A DNA stretch of 64,000 nt from Blastomyces gilchristii SLH14081 (GCF_000003855.2 NW_003101681.1:5205927-5269926); one strand, 5' to 3'; numbered from the stretch's first letter, positions 50,490-61,589 are shown. Notes: generated from the sequence alone by a model not told the origin. Program-made: numbers and translations.

Positions 50490-53400
50490 AATGTATACTC
50501 TGAATGAGAAGATATCAGTGAGATGTCTACTCAACTCTGAGATGAATATTAACTTCATATTCTATTTCTTTTCTTTGATGAAGAGTTGAAAGAAGATAGA
50601 TCTGTCAGATTATATGAAATTTACTGATGAAATAAAATATCACTGTTTTAACATAATTCAAGTGAAGTGTGTAATTACAGACTCAGAAGAAATCTTTAAG
50701 AAGAGCAGTCTGCTTCTTCACACAGTTAATATTATAGATGAGAATGTTATTCTAGATCTTTTATAATTAAGAGAAAACAATTCTCTCATTAACTGAGTTA
50801 TTCAGATGTAATAATACTGTCTCACTGATGAAGAGATAGTGATAGAGAAATCTGAAGAGTTTTATTAAAAGAATCTTGAGAAAAAGATAGAGTTGATATA
50901 CTATATAGCAGGTGATTGAGACTTGAGAATAGATGAAGAAGTCATTATTCTCACTGTAAGATTAGCAGCAGTATCTGTCATTGAAGATAGATATATACAA
51001 TATCTCTTTACAGATTATAAGAATGTCTTTTTGAAAAGAGAAGCAGTGAAGTTTTCTGATATCAAGATATAATATAAGATTCATCTTAAAGATAATGTAA
51101 TGATGCTGTACAGACTTCTTTACAACTTATCTATAAAGAAATTGAATGTTCTGTATAAATATCTTGAAGAAGTGCAATCAAAGAACTGAATATACTTATC
51201 AAAGAGTCTGACAGAGATGTCTATACTCTTTGTACTCAAGAAGAATAATAGACTATATCTATATATAGACTACAGAGGTTTTAATAAGATGATGATTAAG
51301 AATTACTATTCATTATTATTAATTAACAAGATGATTGATTGATTATATGAAGCAAAGATGTTCTCAAAGATTAATATATAGAATGCCTATCATAGAATCA
51401 GAGTTAATAAAGATAATATTTGAAAAATGACTTTTCATATTAAGTACAGCAATTTTGAATATCTTGTTTTATCTTTTGATCTTTGTAACACTTCAGTCAT
51501 CTTCCAGACCTATATAAATGAGATGCTGTGAGGTCTTGTTAACATCTTCTGCATAGTATATCTGAATAACATTCTAATCTTCTCAAAATCAGAGAAAGAA
51601 TATAATACTCATGTTTGAGAAGTATTAAGTTGCTTGAGATAGTATTAACTCTATATAAACACTGAAAAATGCTCATTCTACATGCAGAAGATTGATTTCT
51701 TAGATTATATTATTAAGATGAACAGCATTTCAATGAATAGAAGTCAGATCTCTGTCATTAAGAACTGGTCAGTGCTGCAGATATACTGCAAGATATAGAT
51801 ATTTCTAGAATTTGTGAATTTCTACAGATGATTTATCTATGCATATTCATGAATTACTGCTTCTCTTACAGATCTGTTAAAGAGAAGTGTGAAAGATAGA
51901 AAAATGAAACTGTTTATTCTCACTTAAGATACTGTACAGATATTTGTGAAATTGAAATAAGCTTTTATAGATGTCATAATACTGAATCACTTTAACTCTG
52001 ACTTACTCAGTCAGTGTGAGACTGATGTATCTGAGAATGAAGTCTGTGAAATCTTTTCACAGTTAATACTGAAGATCTTTCAATATTAAAAGAATTAGAG
52101 AATAATTATCTCTGAAGAAACAGATAATAAATTGTCTGTGAGAGAAGACTTTTTTATAAAGTCTATAAGACACTGTGAATGAAGATCAGTGATCTTCTTC
52201 TTCAAGAAGTTATCACTTATACAGAGAAGATATGATACTTATAATCAGAAGATATTAGTAATTATCAAATTCTTTAAGATCTAATGACATTATCTTCAGA
52301 GTAGTAAGTACTCAGTACAAGTTCTCACTGATTATGTAAATCTGTGTTACTTCTTGATAATAAAGAGCTTGACAGAATATCAAGCCAGATAAGTGAAGCT
52401 GCTTTCAGAGTATAATTTCTATATCTGATACTATTCAGATCAGCTTAATCTCACTGACACACTGTCTAGATAATCTGATTATAATATTATTAATACAGAG
52501 AAGAATTCTACAAGAGAATCTCTGTTATCACTGTAGAAGAAGCTGACTGTAGAGAGTTAAGATTCTCTGAAGCCCAGAAACAGTACTGATAAGACAGCTG
52601 TGTAACTCAGTATAGAAGGTGAAAGAAAACCTGAGTTCTCACAGAGAACTGATACTGAAGATCATGAGCTTCTTATATTATATTTTATAATTATTAAATT
52701 AATAAAGAATGAAATGATCTACAATCTTTCAATCTGACTACTTTTGAAATTCATTAATAAGTTATAGAAGAAGAATATCTCTACTATAGCTTGAATTCAG
52801 AAGTTGAAGAAGAAAGAATCTGATTTAAACTTAAAAGAGACAGACTCTGAGCAGAGTGATATTGCTAAGAAATTAAGTCACTGATAACTAGAAGAATATG
52901 AACTTCTACTGCTGAATGATTCAGTCTTTGTCTCTTATAATAGAACAGTGCATCAGAAGTTATTAAGAATTCATTATAATAATTTTCATACAGAATACTT
53001 CAGGTTAGAGAAGACTAAGAAGCTTCTAAAATATAAATATATTTAAGATAAGCTTCAGACAGATGTTAAAGAGTATATTAAGACTTATAATATCTATTAA
53101 AGAATAAAGATTCTGCAGTATAAGTAATACAGCAAGTTGATATCACTGCCTGTTTCAAAGAACTTATAATAGAATCTATTAATGAATTTCATAGTTGATC
53201 TGCTGAAGTTGACAAGAGTCAAAGAATATAACTCAATTTTAGTTATTATTAACTGCTTTATAAAGATGATCAGATATATCTCTACTTATAAAAAGATTAA
53301 AGCCTCTGAATTGACTGATCTATTTTTAAATATCATTATTTATGATCACAGTGCTCTGAAATTATTGATAACAGATTGAGAATCTCTCTTTATCAGTAAA

Positions 53401-54250
53401 TACTGATCAGCTTTTTACTATTATCTTATAATAAGATGTCTTCTCAGTACTGCATTTCATCTGCAGACAGATAATCAGACTGAATATCAGAATCAGACAC
53501 TAGAACAGCATCTTTAAGCATTCTATTTATATTATCAGAATGATTGACTTAAACATCTTCTGACTGCTGAATTTATATATAATAATACAAAGAATGTAAT
53601 CTTAAAGATATCTTCTTTCTATACTTATTATGAATATAATTCTTTGTTACTTAGTGATATTGCAGATAATATTTCAAAGAGAGAGATAGACAGTCAGAAT
53701 ATTAAACAGATATAGAGAACAGAGTATTTCTCAGTATCAGAAGTAAAAGTGAGATTGAAACTTTTGAATAAAATTTATAAGAAGACAGTGAAAAGCATCT
53801 GCTATGCTCAGAAGTAACAGATAGAATACTATAATTAAAAACATCTTTTAATGAAGTTCTTAATAGAGAATTAAGTACTACTTTCAGCAAAGAATATCAA
53901 GACAATGAGACTGTGTAAGAAGCTCAGTAAGTGATGACTAGAATCTTTCTCAGTAATAAGAGTGATGAATAAACAGATATATAAGTTGAAATTATTCTCA
54001 GAATTGAAATCAATTCATTCTGTTTTTCACATTTTCTATTTGAAGTTCTATAAGTAATATCTCAGAATGAAGCTGTCTCAGCTGAATAATATTGAGATTG
54101 AGAATGATACTGAATATCTTATGAAGAAAATATTGAATAAGTGAATATATTACAGTAAGCTTCAATATCTTGTTAAATAAGAAGATTATTCATTGTCAGA
54201 GAATTTATAAGAATCACTTGAGTATTTGAAAAATGCTGAGAAAGAGATTA
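50490..54250 (+). pseudogene. Gypsy element 2 pol remnant (PR, RT, RNase H, IN, chromodomain)
   Basis: Protease-like segment near 50520 (CLLNSEMNINFI, where the family has Asp-Ser/Thr-Gly). RT at about 51060-51650 (LYIDYRGFNKM, FQTYINEML, then YLNN at 51558-51569 in place of the Asp pair). RNase H region at about 51780-52450. Integrase at 52900-53700 (HYNNFHTEYFR, then NFIVDLLKLTRVKEYNSILVII, then TAFHLQTDNQTEYQNQTLEQ). Chromodomain at about 54090-54250 (KLQYLVK, stop, EDYSLSEN), with the conserved Trp replaced by a stop. Confidence 0.85.
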
Positions 54251-54339
54251 TAAGCTATGAGATGACTAGTAGAGATTACTCTGTTACATATCAGAGATAT
54301 TGAGTAAGAAATGCTGCTTAAGACTTCTCATTTTTCTTA

Positions 54340-55394
54340 AAAAGTTTTTTAGAGATAATCTTACAGTAATAAGCTGATATCTTATTGACTCTGTAGCACT
54401 CTTCTTCTATTTTCTCTCAAAGAATTTTTAGAAGTTTAATAAGACTATACAAGTGTAAAATTTCTGAAGCAGTTAAAGAAAAGAAATATTTGAAATTAAT
54501 AAAGATTAATATTATTGATCTGTGAGCTGCTGCTATTCTAATGAGACTGCAGCTCACTGAAAAAGTAAAAAGAAGAGAATCTCAGAGTCTACTCATTAAT
54601 AATCACATTCTTATTAAACTCATTCTTCATCATTGAAGTCTTCAATATCAGCATCTTTATCTGCTAAGAAGTTAGCACTGCAGCACTGCAGAAGAGTATA
54701 CTGTAGAAGAGCATGAGAGATACTTGAAGTATTAACTTATTAATTTATAAAGCATCTCAGTCATCTGTTTTAATTAAAGTGAGATTCTCTTTAATCAGTG
54801 ATTGATCTCTGTGATACTTTTAACAGTAATATTAGCTGATCTCTTCTTAGAGTCAGTCATTCTGAGATGTTTTTTTATCTCAGAGATTCACACTTTCATC
54901 TTCTTTTATAGATGAGTAAGAGAGATCTCTTCAGTCTTAACAGAATCTGTTAATGCTTAAAGCTCTGAGATTCTTACTCTGTACTGCTTGAGTATCTAGA
55001 CTTTTTATCAGAGCTGATATGATATCTTTCTGTGAGATAATACTTACAGAGAGATAGAAGTTATTGTTACAGATATAATGAAAATAATGAGAATAAGAGA
55101 AGAAGTGAATATATAAAATCTCTCTCTTCTTCAGCTGCTTAGTATAGTATAGATAAGTAACAGTGCTGATCAGAGACTGCATCAGAGTCTTCTCACAGAG
55201 AGAAGATAAAGAAATCACAGAACTCTGTAGACTCAACTCAGCAGCATTCTGAGCAGGGCTCAGATGTGTCATGAGAGAGAAACTACAGATTGAGCTTCTC
55301 AGAGTCACTATCTCTGAAATCAAGCTCTTTCTGAGTTTCTCTTCAAATGATTACACAGAGTCATACATCACTGTGTTGACTGAAAGAGAAGGCA
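54340..55394. other. Decayed AT-rich sequence, unassigned
   Basis: About 1 kb between the second Gypsy relic and the LINE. It may include the lost 3' end or LTR of the Gypsy relic. Short open frames show no family motif. Confidence 0.45.
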
Positions 55395-55560
55395 GTGTTA
55401 CAACTAGACTGACCGGCGGGACCATGAATTTCACATTTGGTCTTATTTGATCTGGTCTCATACATTTCTTAGCATGAGTCCCACCAGAACCAAGTCTCAA
55501 AAAAATCTGAAAATGGACCATTTCTGAGAGAAATGATGTGAAAAATGACTAGATTTAATT
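55395..55560. other. Partly unmutated patch at the LINE 3' junction
   Basis: Contains CpG-bearing ACTGACCGGCGGGACC near 55407 and normal-looking sequence up to the LINE (TAA)n tail (minus strand) at 55575. It is probably the genomic target into which the LINE inserted; no match elsewhere in the window. Confidence 0.5.
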
Positions 55561-55574
55561 CAAGAACAGTGAAA

Positions 55575-56157
55575 TGAGAGTATTATTATTATTATTATTC
55601 TTCAATTATAGATGTATGCAGTCAGAGACTATGACATCTATCTGAGAATGTTTAGTTCTCAGAGTTTTTCCTATATCTGTAAAGTTAACTATTATACATT
55701 CATCAATTTCAGATATGTAAAATCAGAAAATTCCAGCTCAGAATACAAAAACTGTTTACAAATTGCAGTATTTCAACACCTTCTGATAGTTTGAAATCAT
55801 TTGAAAATATTATGACAAAAGAAAAGAGAACATAGTCTTAAAGATAGACATATTAAATAGATAGAGAAAAGAACAGAAGGAAACAAGTACAGTAAAGAGA
55901 GACTATAACAAAACAAAATTATTAAAAGATGATATATAGCTGTTTTAACAGACTATATCTAGTCAATTTCCACCTCTTCATATTCAGATACTTCTGAATT
56001 CAGTCATTTTCTTGTAGCTGCTCTAGTTTCTGATAGAAAGTCTATTAAGTATTTAGTTCCTGTCTCAGTTGAGAATAAGAACCTCATATTTAATTGATTT
56101 AAATCATACTTTTTCTTTAATCTGACTCTGAGACTATTGTATAATGCACAATGCATT
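55575..56157 (-). pseudogene. LINE ORF2 C-terminus and 3' end (distal part beyond the insert)
   Basis: Encodes the end of ORF2 (HCALYNSLRVRLKKKYDLNQLNMRFLF.., ending near 55960), then a 3' UTR finishing in ATAATAATAATA. Continuous with 57660 onward once the insert is excluded. Confidence 0.85.
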
Positions 56158-56164
56158 GCCAGCG

Positions 56165-56176
56165 TGGCCCAGTTGG
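56165..56176 (+). promoter_or_regulatory. RNA polymerase III A box
   Basis: TGGCCCAGTTGG fits the A-box consensus TRGCNNAGTNGG, located in the D-arm region of the tRNA-like head. Confidence 0.8.
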
Positions 56177-56216
56177 TAAGACTGGTAACCAAGGCCGCAC
56201 ACATTCGGGGTGCGTG

Positions 56217-56227
56217 GGTTCGAATCC
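56217..56227 (+). promoter_or_regulatory. RNA polymerase III B box
   Basis: GGTTCGAATCC is an exact B-box match, 40 bp downstream of the A box, within the normal range for internal pol III promoters. Confidence 0.85.
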
Positions 56228-56238
56228 CACCGCTGGCA

Positions 56239-56907
56239 CCTGCCACTTCTTACCCATGAAAGCCCCCATGTAATAGGGGCTGAGCCTAATTAGTAAGGCT
56301 TGGTGCGGGGTAGAACTCCCTACTGCAAGCCAAGCCACTAGTTAAGCGAGATCCTGTGAACACCCACCAGGGCCGGCATGGGATGCCAATGTCCCACTAT
56401 CCTACTGTGCACCCGTCAAGGTTCTAACGATATAGAGCCAAGCCTAATGTAGTGGTTATACACTACTTAAGCGAGTCCCTAACTAGGGCCGTCATCGGAG
56501 CCTAGCTCCCCCCCAAATACAGGGAATGATTTTGAAAACCACCTGACTAGCAGGCCTAGACGCGCATCTAGGCCCTAGGCAGGGCACCCTGATAGGCTAG
56601 AGCCTGCAAGCTCCCTGCCAAGCCCTAATACTGGCAGGGAGGACTGCAGTCATCAAGCCTATGGTTAGTCCCTAACACAGGGCGAGGCCACGACGGCTGA
56701 TTGGTAGGCCTATGGGCATCTAATGGGGCCGAGATCAGCAACCGGAAGCTTGGTGTGTACGCCACCAAGTGGGCGGTGGCAGCCACTAACTAACACCCCT
56801 GGAAATTAGTGGCTGGCCTGAGACGACGGACGCGGTGGTCGGTTAATTATAGGGGGTTAAAATGTAATTAGCTTAAGGTGCATCCTGCGGGTGGCTAGCG
56901 CCCGTAG
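56239..56907 (+). repeat. Structured, unmutated body of the SINE-like element
   Basis: About 670 bp with normal GC and many CpGs, no ORF of note. Short inverted repeats include GGCTTGG..CCAAGCC (about 56298-56336) and CAGCCACTAA..TTAGTGGCTG (about 56780-56815). Two related modules of about 100 bp share GCCAAGCC, TTAAGCGAG, AGGGCCG and CAT (starting near 56325 and 56430). No family recognised. Confidence 0.6.
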
Positions 56908-57642
56908 TGTAAAAAGAAAATATTCTCATCTATAATACAGCTGAAACTAGGACATGGCTATTTCAAATCTTATATACAAAGATTTGATGATAGATTTGAC
57001 TCAATAGAATGCTCATTCTGCAATACAAATGAGAATTCTGAGCATATTATAATGCACTGTGCATTATACAATAGTCTCAGAGCCAGATTGAAAGAGAAGT
57101 ATGATTTAAATCAATTAAATATGAGATTCTTATTCTCAACTGAGACAGGAATTAAATACTTAATAGACTTTCTATCAGAAACTCAAGCAGCTACAAGAAA
57201 ATGACTAAATTCAGAATTATCTGAATATGAAGAGAAGGAAATCAATCAGATATAGTCTGTTAAAACAGCTATACACTCTTTTTTAATAATTTGTTTTATT
57301 ATAGTCTCTCTTTACTTTATCTTTTTCTGTATCTTTTCCTTTCAATTTCTTTCTATCTATCTATTTAATGTGTCTATCTTTGAGACTGTGTTCTTTCTCT
57401 CTTTTCTTTTGTCATGATATTGTCAAATGATTTCAAAGTATCAAAAGATGTTAAAACACTGCAATTTGTAAACAGTTTTTGTATTCTGGGCTGGAATTTT
57501 CTGATTTTGCATATCTGAAATTGATGAATGTACAATAGTTAACTTTACAGACATAGAAAAAACCCTGAGAACTAAAGTTCTCAGATAGATGTCATAGTCT
57601 CTGACTGTATACATCTATAATTGAAGAATAATAATAATAATA
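56908..57642 (+). repeat. LINE-derived 3' tail of the SINE-like element
   Basis: Homology to the Tad-like LINE begins at TGTAAAAAGAAAATATTC and runs to (TAA)n. The tail includes the end of ORF2 (EHIIMHCALYNSLRARLKEKYDLNQLN..) and the LINE 3' UTR. Unlike the body it is AT-shifted and CpG-free. Confidence 0.88.
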
Positions 57643-57659
57643 ATAATGCACAATGCATT

Positions 57660-60600
57660 ACAATATGCTCAGGATTTTCATTCATCTTGCAAAATAAGCA
57701 CTCTGTTGAATCAAATCTATCATCAAATCTTTGTATATAAGATTTGAAATAACCATGTCCTAGTTTCAGCTGAATTATAGATGAGAATATTTTCTTTTTA
57801 CATTTAATTGAACAAGATTTCCACTTTGGTTTTGTCTCAAATCTTGAATAATGTATACTCTTCTTTTGTTTCTGCCAGCTTTCATTTCACTTGTTTAAAC
57901 AAGATTCTTTTATCTTTCTCTTTATGAAAGATCAGGACACTGTTTTTTGAATAGATCTGCTTAATTCTGAACCCTTGTTTGCAGCTGAATCAGCCAATTC
58001 ATTGCCATGAATATTCATATAAGCAGGAATTCAATGCAGATGAATTATCAGTTTTGATGTTCTTCTCTTTTGAATTTTTAAAACAGAGTTTAAAATCAGT
58101 GCAAGATTCATTTGATCATTATGAATCTGACTATTTCTAAGTCTTTTTAAAGCAGCTTGACTATCAGAGAATATTCATACCTCTTTCAAACCATTTTCTC
58201 TTTTATGAGATTTTATTTTAATGAGTTTAAAAGCTTTCACTATTACAAATAGTTCAGCATCAAAGACTTCAGATTCACAGCCTAAATTTCAGAAATCTGA
58301 GATAAAATTAATATTATCTTCAGTATAAGCAATGCCTGCGCCTAATCTATTCAAATTCTCATTTTTTGAGCCATCTGAGTAGATCAGAATAGAGTCTTTT
58401 ATATTAATTGTAGAGATCTTCTTCAAATGCTGTTCATATTCTCTCTCTTTAGATAATTCACTTATTTGTAAGTCTATGAGAGATTCCAGCTTTTCTCTTC
58501 AAGAAGATATCTTCTCATGATTAATTTTCTCAACATTTAATGAAGAAAATTGATTCTTAATAAGTGAACATAGTCTATACAGTTGAGAGAGCATTTTCTT
58601 TAAAGTATTATTCTCATTTCAATCAAGAAATTTATTTCAATTCAGTTCATTTCCTGAGTTAACTGATGAAAAGGAAGAAGAGACTCTTTCTCTGATTATA
58701 TAATTTAAGCTCATCTTCATAACTCTCAGAGCATAGTTCATACAGGCCTTTTCAAATTGAATAGCAGGAGGTGGAATTAAAGCTTCAATTTCCATTGCTT
58801 TAATAGGAGATGACTTGAATGCTCTCAGAATTCTTCTCAAAGCTCTGTTTTGTAGACTTTGAAAGAGTTCAGTGAAGTTTCCTTAATTGTTTCATTAAAC
58901 TGAAACTTCATAATCAGCTACTGAGATAATACAGGCTATGTATAACTGTCTTATAGCCTGAAAGAATAGACCTCTCTCAGTATTTGATAGTCTGATTATA
59001 CTATTCAGTAGTCTCTCTGCCTTGATGATTCTTTGTTGAATATGATATTTAAAATTCAACTTAGAGTTTAATCATACTTCTAGTCATTTGACATTCAAAC
59101 TGGGTTTAATCTCTTTATTCAAAAGAGTTAGACTTAGTTCTTTCTCATTAAACCTGGGAAAAAAGTGAATTAGCTCAGTTTTATTCATATCAAATTGAAT
59201 TAGATTGATATCTGCTCTAACAAAGATTTTCTTTACTGCTTTCTCAATTACTTCTAAATTCTCTTTGATTGTCTTTGAACTGTAGAGTAGATCAATATTA
59301 TCTACATAACTTAGAGATCTCACTATTTTCATCTCTCTATTCTTGAATAGATATGCAGTGTATATTGCAAATAAAACAGGTGAGATTGAAGATTCTTGTG
59401 ATACTTCTATTTTTATCTCAGTTTTATCTTGTTTTCTTCCATCAAAGAATAGTTGTATAATTCTTTTAGACATGAAACAATTGACTCATTTTATTAGAGA
59501 AAGTGACAGTTTTAACATCTTCAAAGTTTGAATCATCTTAGACTTTGACACATGATCAAATTCATCTTTTATATCAATAAAAACTGCAGTTGAGACCAGG
59601 CCTTCATACTTTGTTACTTGAATATCATGAATAACTGAGAGAACAGTATCAATTGCAGAACATTGTTTTCTATCTTTCATTTGTTCATTAAATAGAAGAG
59701 AATCACTAATAGAGCTTATAAAAGATAATCTAGTAGCTATTATCTTTTCTAGAATTTTTTCTAAACAGTTCAACAGAGATATTACTCTATATAACTTAGG
59801 AATTGAAGTCTTTCTATTAGGTTTTATAAGGATTACTTCAGTAGCTTCTCTTCAGCATTCAGAATGATAATCATTTTTTAAGAGATTGAAAAAGAGCTTA
59901 AAATATTTATTCTTCAAGTAGGAATATGTGTTTTGAATAATTGAGTGATTAATTGAATCAGGCCCTGCAGCAGTTTTAATTGAACTTGAGAATATTACTG
60001 ACTCTAGTTCATCATATGTAAGCTCAGATCATTCCCAGTTATTTTCATCAATATATTCATGAAATGACATATTCTCCTCTTCTAAATGTGATGAGTTTTG
60101 AAAGAGAATTCTTATAAAGCTTGGTATTTTTCCTCAAAGAGTTTGCTGTATATAATTCATTCTGAAATTCATATTCTAAGGTTGAAAGCTTTGCTACACT
60201 TCTTGTTTTAGTATAGTTAAAGGCTTTGAAAACTTCTTTTTCTTATACTTCTTCCAGAAATTTGTTTCAGAATCTGGTTTTGACTTTTTTAATATCTGAA
60301 AATATTCATTTTGAATAGCTTTGAACTCTTCATCAGATATTAANNNNNNNNNNNNNNNNNNNNNNNNNNNNNNNNNNNNNNNNNNNNNNNNNNNNNNNNN
60401 NNNNNNNNNNNNNNNNNNNNNNNNNNNNNNNNNNNNNNNNNNNNNNNNNNNNNNNNNNNNNNNNNNNNNNNNNNNNNNNNNNNNNNNNNNNNNNNNNNNN
60501 NNNNNNNNNNNNNNNNNNNNNNNNNNNNNNNNNNNNNNNNNNNNNNNNNNNNNNNNNNNNNNNNNNNNNNNNNNNNNNNNNNNNNNNNNNNNNNNNNNNN

Positions 60601-61402
60601 NNNNNNNNNNNNNNNNNNNNNNNNNNNNNNNNNNNNNNNNNNNNNNNNNNNNNNNNNNNNNNNNNNNNNNNNNNNNNNNNNNNNNNNNNNNNNNNNNNNN
60701 NNNNNNNNNNNNNNNNNNNNNNNNNNNNNNNNNNNNNNNNNNNNNNNNNNNNNNNNNNNACATGAAAGTTAGATCTATAATAAGATTTCTGTTTCATGTC
60801 TTTTCTAAAGAATGTTTGTTGATCAGACTTGTTAACTAAATCTATTAAATGTTTAAAAGTTCATTCAACCAGTTTATCTGCTCTCACTGCTCTTGTGCAC
60901 TCTGAGTTCTATCAGAGATAATATGCATTGAAGTCTTCTACAATTATAGAGTTTTTTAAGAGAGTTATATTCAAAAATCCTCTATCAATTGTTCAGATAT
61001 TATTGTTTTCTTTCAATGATTTTTCATTATAGATATTTATAAGTTGAATAGTATCAAACTTATTATCTTTATCTATAATGTCACTCACTAGAATGTCAGA
61101 GTCAGATATGATATCAAATCTCAGATTAAATTGATATCTTGATCTTTTTCTCTCATAGATTGCTACTCTTGATTTTATCTCAGATTTTTCAGGAAGAAAG
61201 CAGTAATAGCTTGAATGAGAAATGATGTACTTTTACTCAGTATCAAAGTTTGGTTCTTGAAGAAGTACAAAGTCAACTTTTTATTTAAATACAATCTGAA
61301 GATAAGAATAAATACAATTTAAGTTTCTATTCACATTGTTTTAAATAAATGTGATTTTTGAAGAGTTTTTAAACTTTTTTTGTTGTTTTTGTTGTACATT
61401 CA
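57660..61402 (-). pseudogene. LINE ORF2 remnant (endonuclease, RT, RNase H), with assembly gap
   Basis: AP endonuclease at about 60760-61402 (FVLLQEPNFDTE, then IIVEDFNAYYL with a stop at the expected Trp, then SECTRAVRADKLVE). RT at 59084-59773 (NCLEKILEKIIATRLSF, QMKDRKQCSAIDTVLSVIHDIQ, VSQESSISPVLFAIYTAYLF, and the active site YVDN at 59297-59308 in place of two Asp). RNase H at about 57980-58380 (LYSDGSKNENLNRLGAGIAY, FDAELFVIVKAFKLI, IFSDSQAALKRL). Cys/His end at about 57660-57720. Bases 60344-60759 are N. Confidence 0.88.
60344..60759. other. Assembly gap (416 N)
   Basis: Run of N between the endonuclease and RT parts of LINE ORF2. Open frames through it are artefacts. Confidence 0.99.
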
Positions 61403-61589
61403 TACTAAAAGAGAGTGAAGAGATAGTAGAATCTAATCACTATCACCAGATAGTAGATTATAACTATTTTGAAAAGCAGGAATCTCAACTGCTTGCATTC
61501 TATCTAGTTTATCACCAGAGTTATTTCTCAATTCTCTAATCTTAACAGATGTTTGAGGATTCAAATTCTGTTTACATTTAGCTGGAGAA

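Larger units (their letters stand above)
49440..54330 (+). mobile_element. Second Ty3/Gypsy relic (chromovirus type), LTRs not found
   Basis: The Gag-PR-RT-RNase H-IN-chromodomain order is readable on the plus strand through many stops. No flanking LTR pair could be matched by eye, so the limits are approximate. It sits just right of the truncated LINE, which inserted near its 5' side. Confidence 0.8.
56158..56238 (+). tRNA. tRNA-like sequence (SINE head or pseudo-tRNA), anticodon unresolved
   Basis: 81 nt. The acceptor stem GCCAGCG pairs 7/7 with CGCTGGC, and the T arm GTGGG-TTCGAAT-CCCAC pairs 5/5. A stem CGCAC/GTGCG next to the T arm sits where class II tRNAs (Leu, Ser) have a long variable arm. 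The anticodon arm does not fold convincingly by eye, so an amino-acid identity is not given. The discriminator A is followed by CC then T, not a full CCA. It may be a functional tRNA gene carried in the insert, but the poor anticodon arm favours a pseudo-tRNA promoter head. Confidence 0.65.
56158..57642 (+). mobile_element. Composite SINE-like retroposon: tRNA-like head, body, LINE-derived tail
   Basis: A 1,485-bp insertion in the LINE, opposite in orientation. The 17 bp ATAATGCACAATGCATT occur at 56141-56157 and again at 57643-57659, the junction sequence expected of target-primed reverse transcription (16-17 bp, since one or two bases overlap the tail). Head 56158-56238: tRNA-like, with A and B boxes. 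Body 56239-56907: GC-balanced, CpG-containing, rich in hairpins, no ORF. Tail 56908-57642: the same 3' end as the Tad-like LINE, ending in (TAA)n. This tRNA head plus LINE tail layout defines SINEs that use a partner LINE's enzyme. It is unusually long for a SINE, and an alternative is a one-off chimeric retrogene made by template switching. One copy only in this window. Confidence 0.8.

Noticed and set aside
54937..55323. 128-codon open frame in the AT-rich island
   Set aside because: Ser/Leu-rich composition from mutated AT-rich DNA, with no recognisable motif.
56004..56338. Minus-strand frames reading GGIRTHAPR / PAVGFEPTHPE
   Set aside because: Reverse translation of a tRNA-like sequence, a known source of spurious database proteins.
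60194..60839. Long open frames across the N run
   Set aside because: Created by unknown bases in the assembly gap.
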